Shown: positions 41,774-50,651 of the stretch, piece after piece
Layout: every line of letters begins with the position of its first letter
Numbering within the stretch: position 1 is the stretch's first letter
DNA from: Novosphingobium sp. SG919
Lineage (GTDB): Bacteria > Pseudomonadota > Alphaproteobacteria > Sphingomonadales > Sphingomonadaceae
Assembly (NCBI RefSeq): GCF_012932495.1
Contig: NZ_JABCNG010000005.1
Coordinates: forward strand, 62,001-126,000
Reading direction: 5' to 3'
Length of the DNA: 64,000 nucleotides
Made by a program: the position numbers and the translations under genes
The notes under the pieces: generated by a model
What the model saw: the letters and a program-made list of their open reading frames with translations, nothing else
Databases searched by the model: none
What the model was told of the DNA's origin: nothing

Positions 41774-42592
41774 TCACACCGAAGCGGTGCGGGCAAACGG
41801 CGAAAAATCGGTGTCGGTGTCGAACACGTCCACGCCTTCGCGCCGCTTGAGGAAATTGACCACCGCATAAGTCAGCGGCGTCAGCACCACTTCCCACAGC
41901 ACTTTCATCGCCCAATTCGTGATCATCACGTGCACGACATCGGCGTTGGTCCAGGTGCCAAGGAACGCCACGGGATAGAAGATCAGGCTGTCAACCGCCT
42001 GGCCCACGATGGTGGAGCCCCAGGTGCGCGTGAACAGGTATTTGCCGCCCGTCCACACTTTCATCCGCGCCATGACGAATGAATTGACGAACTCGCCCGC
42101 CCAGAACGCCGCGACCGAGGCAAGTACGATGCGCCAGGTGCTGCCGAACACCGAAACATAGGTGGTCTGGCAGACCGCCCCGGCGGAAGACTTGGCGACA
42201 AGACCGGCAAACTGCGGGTCACCGCTCGATGCGCACCCCCAATCGGCCGCCGGTGGCATCGCCACCACCACGAAACTCATCACCGCCATGAACAGCAGCG
42301 CGAAAAAGCCCACCCACACGCAGCGACGTGCATTGGCATAGCCGTACACTTCGGTGAGCACGTCGCCCAGGATGTAGGAGATCGGGAAGAACAGGATGCC
42401 CGCGCCAAAGGTGAACCCGCCCACGCTCGACAGCTTGGACGCGCCGATCAGGTTCGACAGCAGCAAGATCGCCACGAACGCGGCCATCATATAGTCGAAG
42501 AAGCGGAAATGGCGGCGTGCGCCGAGCGAGCCCCCAATCTTTTCGAGCGCAGGCTTTTCGAGCGTCGGCGATGCAGGAGCGGGATCGTTCAT
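41774..42592 (-). CDS. YhhQ-type queuosine precursor transporter
   Basis: A 272-residue inner-membrane protein of the VUT/YhhQ family with six predicted segments. It contains ILLLSNLIGASKLSSVGG, ISYILGDVLTEVYGYANARR, VNSFVMARMKVWTGGKYLFT and TRTWGSTIVGQAVDSLIFYP, matching the conserved D-E-Y and GQ-D motifs. E. coli YhhQ imports preQ0/preQ1 for tRNA queuosine. The gene has a separate start and reads against PspC; its end is 28 bases from the PspC end (convergent). Confidence 0.88.
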   Translation of the reverse strand: MNDPAPASPTLEKPALEKIGGSLGARRHFRFFDYMMAAFVAILLLSNLIGASKLSSVGGFTFGAGILFFPISYILGDVLTEVYGYANARRCVWVGFFALLFMAVMSFVVVAMPPAADWGCASSGDPQFAGLVAKSSAGAVCQTTYVSVFGSTWRIVLASVAAFWAGEFVNSFVMARMKVWTGGKYLFTRTWGSTIVGQAVDSLIFYPVAFLGTWTNADVVHVMITNWAMKVLWEVVLTPLTYAVVNFLKRREGVDVFDTDTDFSPFARTASV

Positions 42593-42654
42593 GGGGATGA
42601 ACTGCTATCGCCATTTGCACCAAAGGCAAAGCCGTCTTATGGGCACGGCTGTGC

Positions 42655-42731
42655 GCGCCCTTAGCTCAGCTGGATAGAGCATCGGCCTTCTAAGCCGGTG
42701 GTCGCAGGTTCGAATCCTGCAGGGCGCGCCA
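42655..42731 (+). tRNA. tRNA-Arg (anticodon UCU)
   Basis: A 77-base gene. The acceptor GCGCCCT pairs with AGGGCGC, the D loop is AGCTCAGCTGGATAGAGC, the anticodon loop CTTCTAA reads TCT and the T arm is GCAGGTTCGAATCCTGC; discriminator G and CCA are encoded. Confidence 0.95.
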
Positions 42732-42742
42732 TCACCGTGCCC

Positions 42743-42859
42743 TCACCATGCCTCGTCGCGGCGACAATCGGGGCACATGTCGATCAACTTGCAGTTCGGG
42801 GCGCCATAGGGGCAGCGCCAACTGAAAAACCGACGCAGAAAATCGATAATCGCGCGCAT
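42743..42859 (-). CDS. Putative 38-residue Cys-rich protein
   Basis: A short ORF reads MRAIIDFLRRFFSWRCPYGA, then PNCKLIDMCPDCRRDEAW. A basic amphipathic helix is followed by four Cys (C-x6-C, C-x2-C) that could bind zinc. Its ATG at 42857-42859 and stop at 42743-42745 sit directly beside the 3' end of tRNA-Arg. It is below usual gene-calling size; I support it only by the Cys pattern. No family is recognised. Confidence 0.45.
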   Translation of the reverse strand: MRAIIDFLRRFFSWRCPYGAPNCKLIDMCPDCRRDEAW

Positions 42860-43073
42860 CCCTGAACAGCCCCCCGATCATTCCGTTCAGCGCCAATACT
42901 GCCCGGTCCCACGAGGGCATTTAGACCAAGCCAACTCGAATCGCCAGTGTAAGTTGCTGCAAATATGGCAATACTTCAAATTGGGTATTGATTTCCCCGT
43001 CTCGATGCGTTCCTGCAAATTGCCCCAAACTCTGCCGCGCCAGGCGCTGGCGCCAACAAAGGAGCCTCCCCCG

Positions 43074-43940
43074 ATGCCCCAAAAGCCCCCCATCGGCCGT
43101 GACACTCGCTTGTGCATGTCGCTTTCGGGTCGCCCCGGGAATGCCGGATCGCGCCTGCACAACTTCCTCTATGAAGCGCTGGGCCTCGATTTCCTCTACA
43201 AGTCTTTCTCCACGCGCGATCTTCCTGCTGCCGTCGCCGGGATTCGCGCGCTCGACATTCGCGGCAGCGCGATTTCGATGCCGTTCAAGGAAGCGGTGAT
43301 CCCGTTGCTCGATGCGCTGGAGCCCTCCGCGCTCGCCATCGACAGCGTCAACACCATCGTCAACGACGACGGCCGCCTCACCGGATACAACACCGATTAC
43401 ACCGCCTGTCGCCAGTTGCTGGAAGCCAGCCCGGCCGATCGCGCCGCGCCCTTCATCCTGCGCGGCAGCGGCGGCATGGCCAAGGCGGTGGTTGCCGCGC
43501 TGCGCGATGCCGGGTTTACCCAGGGCACGATCGTGGCGCGCAATGGCGTGGCCGGCCCGGCACTGGCGCAACGCTATGGCTTTGCCTGGGCAAGCGAACT
43601 GCCAGCCCAAGGTGCGCCGCTGCTGGTCAATGTCACACCGCTGGGCATGGAAGGCCCCGACGCATTGACGCTCGCCTTTCCGGCAGCCATGATCGCCGCC
43701 GCGCAAGTGGCGTTCGACGTGGTCGCCCAGCCGGCGCAGACCCCGTTCATCCAGGCCGCGATCGCCGCCAGCAAGCCGGTCATCTCTGGCGCGGAAGTCA
43801 TCGTGCTTCAGGCGGTGGAGCAATTCGTGCTCTACACCGGGGTGCGCCCCTCGGCCGATCTGGTGGTAGAAGCGGCGCGGTTTGCCCATGGCGATGCCAC
43901 GGCCGCGCGCCTCGCCGCGGCCGGCCTTGCCCAAGCATAA
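43074..43940 (+). CDS. Shikimate dehydrogenase-like protein
   Basis: A 288-residue member of the AroE/SDH family. The N-terminal substrate domain has SGRPGNAGSRLHNFLYEALG, ALDIRGSAISMPFKEAVIPL (catalytic Lys), and the NADP domain carries TIVNDDGRLTGYNTDYTACR (Asp), GSGGMAKAVVAAL (Rossmann loop), NVTPLGMEGPD and a C-terminal GAEVIVLQAVEQFVLYTG. The usual Ser-x-Ser that holds shikimate's carboxylate is replaced by GNAGSR, so it may act on quinate-like or unrelated hydroxy acids rather than shikimate. AAAGGAG precedes the ATG at 43074, which excludes the longer upstream frame. Confidence 0.78.
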   Translation: MPQKPPIGRDTRLCMSLSGRPGNAGSRLHNFLYEALGLDFLYKSFSTRDLPAAVAGIRALDIRGSAISMPFKEAVIPLLDALEPSALAIDSVNTIVNDDGRLTGYNTDYTACRQLLEASPADRAAPFILRGSGGMAKAVVAALRDAGFTQGTIVARNGVAGPALAQRYGFAWASELPAQGAPLLVNVTPLGMEGPDALTLAFPAAMIAAAQVAFDVVAQPAQTPFIQAAIAASKPVISGAEVIVLQAVEQFVLYTGVRPSADLVVEAARFAHGDATAARLAAAGLAQA

Positions 43941-44043
43941 CAAACCTTGGGCGCCCCCCTTTCCGTGGTGGGCGGGCATCCTATATGATGCGCGAGAAGC
44001 CAGACCGCCCACGATCGACGGTCCACGCAGGCGCAGGAAGGAC

Positions 44044-44994
44044 ATGAGGGATATGGGCAAGGCCGACGTGGAATTTCCCGAGCCGCCATTTGCCGTCAAC
44101 GAAGTGGTCGAGCGGCTGCGCGACGTGCGCGAAAACTGGCGCGACGCACGCAGCAAGCGCGGCGATTACGGCGCCGTGGGATTCCCTTCGCGCCATGCGC
44201 TGGGCCGCATCATCGACGTGCTCGCCGCCGCCCTGTTCCCGCTGCGCCTGGGGCCGGCAGAAGTGACTGCGGTCAACGAAGACATCTTCGTTTCGGCCAG
44301 CCTGCAATCGGCCCTGCCGCTGCTCGCCGCGCAAGTGCGGATGGAACTGCACTACAGCCATCCAGAAGATGGCGACGCCATCGTCGACGCCGAAGTGAAC
44401 CGCATCGTCGGCACCCTCGCGGCGCGCCTGCCCGAAATCCGCCGCCTGCTCGACAGCGATGTGGAAGCCGCCTTCGATGGCGACCCCGCCGCGCGCTGCG
44501 TCGATGAAGTGCTGCTGTGCTATCCGTTCGTCACCGCCGTGCTGCATCACCGCGTGGCGCACGAACTCTACAAGCTCGGCGCGCCGCTGGTGGCCCGTAT
44601 CCTGGCTGAAATCGCCCATTCGCGCACGGGGATCGATATCCATCCCGGCGCCACGATCGGCGAAAGCTTCTTCATCGACCATGGCACCGGCGTGGTGATC
44701 GGGCAGACCGCAATCATCGGCAAGCGCGTGCGCATCTACCAGGCCGTAACCCTGGGCGCGCGCAGCTTCAGCACCGACGAGGACGGGAAACTGGTCAAGG
44801 ACGAACCGCGCCATCCGATCATCGAGGATGACGTGACGATCTATGCCGGGGCCACGATCCTGGGCCGCGTCACCATCGGGCGCTGCTCCGTCATCGGGGG
44901 CAATGTCTGGCTTACCCGCTCGGTCCCGCCGGGCAGCCGCGTGCGCCAGACCCAGGCCAGCGTCACGGTGGAAGCCGGCGACCCCTGCGACTGA
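44044..44994 (+). CDS. epsC: Serine O-acetyltransferase, EpsC type
   Basis: A 316-residue serine acetyltransferase. The helical N-terminus (VNEVVERLRDVRENWRDARS) is followed by the left-handed beta-helix with hexapeptide repeats: AHSRTGIDIHPGATIGESFF, IDHGTGVVIGQTAIIGKRVR, IYQAVTLGARS, DDVTIYAGATILGRVTIGRC. His-Asp catalytic pair is in DIHPGA and DHGTG. It makes O-acetylserine from acetyl-CoA for cysteine synthesis. It lacks the C-terminal Ile tail that docks cysteine synthase, as expected for EpsC. ATG at 44044 follows AGGAAGG. Confidence 0.88.
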   Translation: MRDMGKADVEFPEPPFAVNEVVERLRDVRENWRDARSKRGDYGAVGFPSRHALGRIIDVLAAALFPLRLGPAEVTAVNEDIFVSASLQSALPLLAAQVRMELHYSHPEDGDAIVDAEVNRIVGTLAARLPEIRRLLDSDVEAAFDGDPAARCVDEVLLCYPFVTAVLHHRVAHELYKLGAPLVARILAEIAHSRTGIDIHPGATIGESFFIDHGTGVVIGQTAIIGKRVRIYQAVTLGARSFSTDEDGKLVKDEPRHPIIEDDVTIYAGATILGRVTIGRCSVIGGNVWLTRSVPPGSRVRQTQASVTVEAGDPCD

Positions 44995-45004
44995 TGCCGC
45001 GCCG

Positions 45005-48000
45005 TCAATGCGCGGCGGAAACCTCCAGGTCACGCCGCGCGCCGCGCCCATCCCCGGTCACCGTGATGGCCGTGCTGTCTTGCGCCACCAGGCCATAGCG
45101 GCGAACCTGATCGGGATCGACACGCAGGCGATATGTGCCGGGCCGCACCTGCTCGAACAGGTAGAACCCGTCCGCTTCTGACCGCACTTGCGCCACCACG
45201 GTGCCCTTGGCGTCAACCAGTTGCACCGCCAGGCCCGAAACTTCGCGGCGCCGCCCGCTCCCGGCGCTGGCAAAGCGCGCAGTCCCTTCGATCTCGCTCA
45301 GGGCCTGGATGGCAAAATGGCTGACATGGATGCGGCCGGGCCGGGGCACCACTTCCACCCCGCGGGTCACCGGCGCCAGGGCAATGTCGGGCAGGCTGTC
45401 TATGTCCACCTGCACGCTGGTGCGCGTGCCGCTGCCCAATTGGCCCAGGAAGGCCTGGCCGTGCCGGTCGCTTTGCACCACGTCCGCGCCCGACGTAAAC
45501 GCCGCGCCCGGCAAGGCCGGCTCGCCATCATCGTGCCGCCCGTTGCCGTTGTTGTCGCGAAACGCATGGACCATCACCGCGCCTGACGAGGCCAGCCCTG
45601 GCCTTGCCAGAAAGAGGCGTCCATCCAGCGGATTGCGCCCGATGCTGAATCCCAGGCGCACCATCGCGGCATAGCTGCGATCGGGAAACCCGACCGCCGC
45701 ATCGAATCCTATGGTAAGGCGCGGCAGGCGGCGAATGGCGCTCACCCCCAATTGCGTCTGGTGGTTGTCAAAGGCGTGGGACGCCGTGGCCGCCACCAGC
45801 GTCTGTTCGCCGATGCGCCGGTTCACTTCCACCGCCGCGCTGGCAAAGGCCGGGCGCGGCAGCACCCGCGTGCCCAGCCCGGCGCGCACCTGCCAGCGAG
45901 AGCCCGACAGCGTGGCAAGGTCAAAGCTCGCTAGCAATTGCCGGCTCGTCGCCATGCCCGGCGCGCTTGTGCTGGTCAGTTCCCACGCGCTCGACACCAG
46001 CACGCCACCCCGCGCCAGGGAAGAGCGCAGGCTGGCGGTCACATCGCGCTGTCCATCAAGGTGGTCCACCATGCGCCAACGCGCGGCAAGCGGCAGCGTG
46101 AGGCCGTTGCCACGATGCGACAGCACCAGTTGTCCTGAAAGTTCCGCCTCGCTCACCGCGCGCAGCGGCTGGGCGGAAAGCGCCTGCACCTCGTCGACAA
46201 AACCCCGGCGATATTCGCTGTGCGCCGCAGTGAACGACAGCCCCAGCACGCGTGCCCCGCCGGCCAGCGTGATGCCATAGGCCCCGCCCTTTTCGATGCC
46301 GGCATCCGCGCGCAAGGCCATCGGCCCGATCCCGGTGCGCAGGCCCAGGCTGGCCAGATAGTTGCGGCCGGCATCGCCATCGAACCAGGCCAGGCCCCCC
46401 AGCACGGTCAGCGCCGGATTGATCCCCCAGCCCAGCTGCGCACCGGCGCGCCAGCGGCCATAGTCCTGCCCCGGCTGAAACGCGGCGCCATGCGCGCCCA
46501 GCACACTCGATCCGTTCTGCAGGGCTGCCAGGCTATAGACGAACTGGCCGGGCGACAGCCGCCCATCGCCCACGCTGATCCGCCGCACTTCCTCGCGCCG
46601 CTGGCCTTGCGGCCCATAGAACACCAGCCGCAACACATTGAGGCCGAAATCCACCGGCACCGCCAGGAATTCGTACTGGCCATTGACCGGCTTGGCCGTC
46701 GATCCCACCAGGATGCCGTTGCGATAGAGTTCCACTTCATAGCCAGCGAGCAACGGCCCGCGCAGGTCGAGCGTATCAAAAACGCTGGTCTGTTCGATCG
46801 GCGCGTTGGTGACTGCCACGCCCCGGCCCGAAACCCCGCGCAGGCCGATCGCCATGGGCATGCTGGCCACATCGCCCAGGGCAAAACCGGTGGCGCGCAG
46901 CGGCCCAAGCAATTGCCCGTCGGGATCGCGCCGGCCCATTTCCACGCGAGCCGCCACCAGGCCTTCGGCGCTATCGAGGCTGGCATAGGCCTGCGCGGTC
47001 ATCCAGGCCAGGTCACCTGCCAGGCGCAGGTCGGCCTGGCCGCGCGTGCCGCGCTGATCGTCGGACACGGCGCGCAATTCCGCTTCGGCCGAAGGCACGC
47101 TGGCAGCGAGCCACGGCGTTTCCTCGCGCGGCCAGTGCTGCGGCCCCTGGTTGCGATGCAGCCCCGCCAGGCGCTCGCGCTCGGCCTCGCGCGCCAGGCG
47201 CTGTTCAAAGGGAAACGGCTCGTGCGTGCGGATCACCAGCGACTGGTCGCGCAAGTCGGCCCGCGCCTCCAGTGGCAGCAGGGTCGCCACGCGGTCGGCC
47301 CGCACATACAGCTCCCCGTCAAAGGCCGTGGCTTCACCTGTTTCGGTCGCGCGTTCCTTGCCGGCCACGGCAATCTTGCCCTGGCGCAGGTCCACGCTCA
47401 ACGTGCGGTTTTCGGCCAGGAACCAACCGCTGGCAAAATGCCCCTCGTCGCTCACCCGGATCGGCAGATCGAGGAAGCGGGCCAGCGCGCCCAGCGGCAG
47501 ATAGACCCCGGCACGCGTGCCATAGGCAATGACCGTGTCTTCGAAGCCGCCCTTTTCGGTGCGCATCTGCAGCACGAGTTCGTCGTCATAATCGAACAGC
47601 GGCGCGCCTTTGGCCGAAGGCGCGTGATCGGCCGGCGCGCGTGGTGCCTTGGCCTGTGCCTTGTCTGCAGGCGCGGCGCGCGGCGGGGGCGCTTGAATCT
47701 GCGCCGGCGTTGGTGCCGGCGCCTCGGCAACCGGCCCGCTCGCGGCTTTGGCGCCAAACATCGGCCGTGGCAGGCGCGGGCCAGCGCTCGCCGACGCCCG
47801 GCTCCTGCGCGGGGCCATGCCGGCGTGTGCCAATGCCCGCGGCGCGACAGAAACCAGCAGATTGCGCCGTATCACCGCGCGGCGATGCATGCGCCACGCG
47901 CGCCACAGGTGGCGCCTGCGATGATGGTCCCACCGCCGCGCATGATGGCCCTGGATGAAGCGCAAGCCCGGCATGGCAAACCGCTGGCCATGGCCATGCC

Positions 48001-48184
48001 CGCATGAGGGCCGGGCGATTCCCGCGTGCACGGGACCGGCGTGACATGGCTGTGCCCATGCAGGCGTGCCATGGGCCAGGCAGCCCAGCCCCAAACCCAG
48101 GCCCGTGCTCCACCAGGTGGCCCGCGCTGCCAGGGCCTGCGGCAAGGCAGGGCCCATGGCAGGCGAGCATGGCGGCGTGATCAC
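45005..48184 (-). CDS. Outer-membrane usher-like protein of a DUF4402 fibre system
   Basis: A 1059-residue protein with an N-terminal signal (hydrophobic WWSTGLGLGLGCLAHGTPAW) followed by a Pro/Ala-rich linker. Residues about 200-330 hold an N-terminal SH3-like part (LFDYDDELVLQMRTEKGGFE ... VYLPLGALARFLDLPIRV). A usher beta-barrel follows, with a PapC-like plug (DLRGPLLAGYEVELYRNGIL, VPVDFGLNVLRLVFYGPQ) and SVGDGRLSPGQF. The C-terminal end has Ig-like or SdrB-like modules (RDNNGNGRHDDGEPALPG and EIEGTARFASAGSGRRREVS). It should assemble the DUF4402 subunits at the outer membrane. It starts at a GTG overlapping the chaperone stop (GTGA); the start at MGPALP 27 bases later is possible. Confidence 0.8.
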   Translation of the reverse strand: MITPPCSPAMGPALPQALAARATWWSTGLGLGLGCLAHGTPAWAQPCHAGPVHAGIARPSCGHGHGQRFAMPGLRFIQGHHARRWDHHRRRHLWRAWRMHRRAVIRRNLLVSVAPRALAHAGMAPRRSRASASAGPRLPRPMFGAKAASGPVAEAPAPTPAQIQAPPPRAAPADKAQAKAPRAPADHAPSAKGAPLFDYDDELVLQMRTEKGGFEDTVIAYGTRAGVYLPLGALARFLDLPIRVSDEGHFASGWFLAENRTLSVDLRQGKIAVAGKERATETGEATAFDGELYVRADRVATLLPLEARADLRDQSLVIRTHEPFPFEQRLAREAERERLAGLHRNQGPQHWPREETPWLAASVPSAEAELRAVSDDQRGTRGQADLRLAGDLAWMTAQAYASLDSAEGLVAARVEMGRRDPDGQLLGPLRATGFALGDVASMPMAIGLRGVSGRGVAVTNAPIEQTSVFDTLDLRGPLLAGYEVELYRNGILVGSTAKPVNGQYEFLAVPVDFGLNVLRLVFYGPQGQRREEVRRISVGDGRLSPGQFVYSLAALQNGSSVLGAHGAAFQPGQDYGRWRAGAQLGWGINPALTVLGGLAWFDGDAGRNYLASLGLRTGIGPMALRADAGIEKGGAYGITLAGGARVLGLSFTAAHSEYRRGFVDEVQALSAQPLRAVSEAELSGQLVLSHRGNGLTLPLAARWRMVDHLDGQRDVTASLRSSLARGGVLVSSAWELTSTSAPGMATSRQLLASFDLATLSGSRWQVRAGLGTRVLPRPAFASAAVEVNRRIGEQTLVAATASHAFDNHQTQLGVSAIRRLPRLTIGFDAAVGFPDRSYAAMVRLGFSIGRNPLDGRLFLARPGLASSGAVMVHAFRDNNGNGRHDDGEPALPGAAFTSGADVVQSDRHGQAFLGQLGSGTRTSVQVDIDSLPDIALAPVTRGVEVVPRPGRIHVSHFAIQALSEIEGTARFASAGSGRRREVSGLAVQLVDAKGTVVAQVRSEADGFYLFEQVRPGTYRLRVDPDQVRRYGLVAQDSTAITVTGDGRGARRDLEVSAAH

Positions 48185-49191
48185 GGCACGGTGAAGTCCT
48201 GCTTGGCCAGCGTCTGGCCGGGGGCAAAGTCATCGTCGGTGTACGTCACCGTGACGCGCGCGCCCGGCGCCAGCGGCCCCGCGGCAGGGTTGAGCGGCAA
48301 GGTCACCGTGCGGCCATCCACTTCGGGATAGATGCCCACCCCGCGCGCCACCGCCAGTAGCCCCTTGGCGCCCGGCGCCGTTACCGTGATGTCTCCGAAC
48401 GCGGACCGCGTGCCGCCGCGGGTGATCGCAAGCGCCAGCGCCTGGCGCCCATCGGGCAAGGCCGTGCGCCGCACGCTGGCCAGGCCCACGGTCAGCGTGG
48501 TTTCGCCCACGCGAACAATCACGGGAATGGAAATGCCAAAGCGCGGCACGATCTTCACGCCGATGGCGTTCTTGGGCGGGTTGCCGGCCGCATCGGCAAT
48601 CGATAGGCCCTGGTCCACATCGGGCGGCACTGCCACTGCGGAAAAATGCGCACGATATTCGCCCGGCGGCAGCCCTTCGGGCAGGCGCGCCATGACGCGC
48701 ACGGTCTGCGCTTCATTGCCTTGCAATACCACGCGGCGCGGCGACCAGCGCAGCATGTCGGCCGCGGTCTTGACCCGGGCCTTGAGCGCAGGATCGGTGA
48801 CGGCGGCCAGGTCCACAATATCGCCGCCCGGCGTCATCGCGCGGTCGGTGATGGCGATTTCATAATCGCCCGATCCGGCACTGCGATTGTAAAGCCCGAT
48901 CGTGGCCACACGCTGGCGATCATCGAGCACCACGCGCTTGGGAAACAGGTTTACATCGCCAAGCCCGCCTACCGCCCCTTCGGGTGGCACTGCATTGGCG
49001 ACCGGCGCAGCTGGCGGTGGATCATCGGCGGCGCGCACCACGCCCGAAACCATTCCCCCAACCATAGCCGTGGCGATGATGCCCAAGATCCGCAACCCGG
49101 CATCCCGCACGCCAATAGCCCGCGCGCCTTTAGCCCGCGCGCCTTTAGCCCGCACTGGGGCCCCCGCCCCCGCGCAACGCATCCCCTTCAT
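48181..49191 (-). CDS. Periplasmic fimbrial chaperone-like protein
   Basis: A 336-residue exported protein. A long, unusual N-terminus with a 15-base tandem repeat (RAKGARAKGARAIG) precedes the signal core LGIIATAMVGGMVSGVVRAA. The mature part has the two Ig-like domains of PapD-like chaperones: FPKRVVLDDRQRVATIGLYN (strand A-B), RWSPRRVVLQGNEAQTVRVM (the conserved F/G edge) and GEYRAHFSAVAV. A GISIPVIVRVG segment follows in domain 2. It should hold unfolded DUF4402 subunits and pass them to the usher. It overlaps the usher gene by four bases; the next upstream pilin gene ends 87 bases away. Confidence 0.8.
   Translation of the reverse strand: MKGMRCAGAGAPVRAKGARAKGARAIGVRDAGLRILGIIATAMVGGMVSGVVRAADDPPPAAPVANAVPPEGAVGGLGDVNLFPKRVVLDDRQRVATIGLYNRSAGSGDYEIAITDRAMTPGGDIVDLAAVTDPALKARVKTAADMLRWSPRRVVLQGNEAQTVRVMARLPEGLPPGEYRAHFSAVAVPPDVDQGLSIADAAGNPPKNAIGVKIVPRFGISIPVIVRVGETTLTVGLASVRRTALPDGRQALALAITRGGTRSAFGDITVTAPGAKGLLAVARGVGIYPEVDGRTVTLPLNPAAGPLAPGARVTVTYTDDDFAPGQTLAKQDFTVP
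49114..49158. repeat. Triplicated 15-base unit in the chaperone signal region
   Basis: Three 15-base units (core TTTAGCCCGCGCGCC, the last one diverging) run in tandem at the start of the chaperone gene and give the residues RAKGARAKGA. Because the unit is a multiple of three, slippage changes only the length of the N-terminal basic segment. Confidence 0.7.
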
Positions 49192-49277
49192 CGCTTACCC
49201 CCGTACAGCTTGGCGGAAGCTATAGGGATTTTTCCTAGGAGTTCACAAGATGGATATCGCGAAACAATACGGCGCCA

Positions 49278-49850
49278 TCACAGGTAGGTGACTGTCACCG
49301 CATAGGTTCCTCGATAGGTTCCAACAGCTTGCCGTGCATTCACGTTGAGTTGCGCGCCCACGTTAAGCGTGAATTCGCCATCGCTGTCCGTCCAGGCAAA
49401 GCCGAAAAAGGTGGATTGGGTGAAATTGCTCACCGTCATGCTCGCGCCGTTACCCGTCAACGTGGTCGACGAAGGCAGCGTCACATAGAACAGCCGGCCG
49501 GCATCCCCATCCACGGCAAATTGCCCGGCGCGCGGCGGATTTGCGCTGCTTTGCGCGATCGTGGTCTGCGCGCCCATGCCGCCCGAAGCGGTCAGCGTGC
49601 CATCGGTGCTCAGCACAAGCGCGCCCGCCGATGCGGGCTGAACGAACTGGCCAAAGCTCATGCCATTGATCTGGCGAACCGAAATGGGGGCGACCACCGT
49701 TCCCGCGGCAGTCCCGCTGACGGTAACCTTGTTCGGCGCCGCTTGGGCCGATCCGGGCGCCAGGCCCAGGACGATCCCGCTCGACCACACAAGGCCCGCT
49801 GCCGCCCATCCCGACCAGGTCCTGCGGCCAGGCTTGCGGTTTCCAATCAT
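49278..49850 (-). CDS. DUF4402 fibre subunit
   Basis: A 190-residue secreted protein. The signal (TWSGWAAAGLVWSSGIVLGL, then APGSAQA) is followed by a DUF4402 domain: GTVVAPISVRQINGMSFGQF, a GG/T-rich middle, FAVDGDAGRLFYVTLPSSTT and a C-terminal YRGTYAVTVTYL. These domains are all-beta and are thought to form pilin-like subunits. It follows a different DUF4402 gene in the operon and probably forms a minor or tip subunit. Confidence 0.8.
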   Translation of the reverse strand: MIGNRKPGRRTWSGWAAAGLVWSSGIVLGLAPGSAQAAPNKVTVSGTAAGTVVAPISVRQINGMSFGQFVQPASAGALVLSTDGTLTASGGMGAQTTIAQSSANPPRAGQFAVDGDAGRLFYVTLPSSTTLTGNGASMTVSNFTQSTFFGFAWTDSDGEFTLNVGAQLNVNARQAVGTYRGTYAVTVTYL

Positions 49851-49913
49851 GGTTAATTATCCTGTACCGAAAGAGACCGGCTCACCCCCCGATGAGCCGG
49901 CCCCTCGTCGCGA

Positions 49914-50408
49914 TCAGTTGTAGGTGACCGTCGCGCTATACGTGCCCGAATAGGCACCAGCCGGTTCCGTGCCGGCCAGGGTCAGCGTACCGCCAACCGT
50001 AAACGATGCATTGCCCTTGCTGTCGAGCGCGCCGGTGGCGGCAGACGCTGCGGTGGTGAAGGGGATGGTGTTGGTGCCGTTGGCGATCGTGCCACCCGTG
50101 GTGGAGATCGCAAACGAACGGCTGGGATCACCGGTCACGGTGAACGCATCGGCCGCGTTGGCATTGCCCGTCACGAAGACCACGCCGCCCGAAACCGAGC
50201 CAGCGCCGCCGGCGCCCACGGTGATCGAGCCCGCACCGGTGGTGAAGGTGCCGAACTTGAGCGCCGCGCCCGAAGTGTGGGCCAGCGTGATCGGCGCGAT
50301 CACCGTGGCGGTGGCCGTACCGTTGGTGGTGGCAGTGTTGCCGGCGGCGAAAGCCGGAACGGCAGCAGCAGCGGCGATCACGGCCGCGATAACAGCAATC
50401 TTCTTCAT
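49914..50408 (-). CDS. DUF4402 fibre subunit, likely major
   Basis: A 164-residue secreted protein with a short signal (MKKIAVIAAVIAAAAAVPAF). The mature sequence is low-complexity Thr/Ala/Gly, with ATATVIAPITLAHTSGAALK, GSITVGAGGAGSVSGGVVFV and the C-terminal EPAGAYSGTYSATVTYN. It is the most regular DUF4402 copy and has a separate AT-rich upstream region (50409-50651), so I take it as the major subunit. Its codon usage and strong ribosome site fit high expression. This is inference. Confidence 0.82.
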   Translation of the reverse strand: MKKIAVIAAVIAAAAAVPAFAAGNTATTNGTATATVIAPITLAHTSGAALKFGTFTTGAGSITVGAGGAGSVSGGVVFVTGNANAADAFTVTGDPSRSFAISTTGGTIANGTNTIPFTTAASAATGALDSKGNASFTVGGTLTLAGTEPAGAYSGTYSATVTYN

Positions 50409-50651
50409 CGTCTTTACCCCTTAAAGACCCCCTGGGTGCTCTCTGCGAGAGACACCGCACCAGCACGTTCTACGTACTTTCCCCGTCCTGCGGTGCAGGC
50501 CTTCTTTAATCTGGGTTAAGTTAACAATTCACCCAATTGGCGTTTACCCCTGGCTTTGGCAAAACAAGCACATAGGGAATTTCCCCTGTAAATTTCCCGC
50601 CACATCGCAAAAAATTTCGCCAGTCCGGCACGAAAAAAACGCGCGCAAGAA
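50409..50651. promoter_or_regulatory. AT-rich leader of the major DUF4402 gene
   Basis: The gap is unusually AT-rich for the region, with GTTAAGTTAAC and a GGGAATTTCCC inverted repeat (50574-50584). It probably holds the promoter and a regulatory site of the 164-residue subunit gene. No start site was predicted. Confidence 0.45.
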
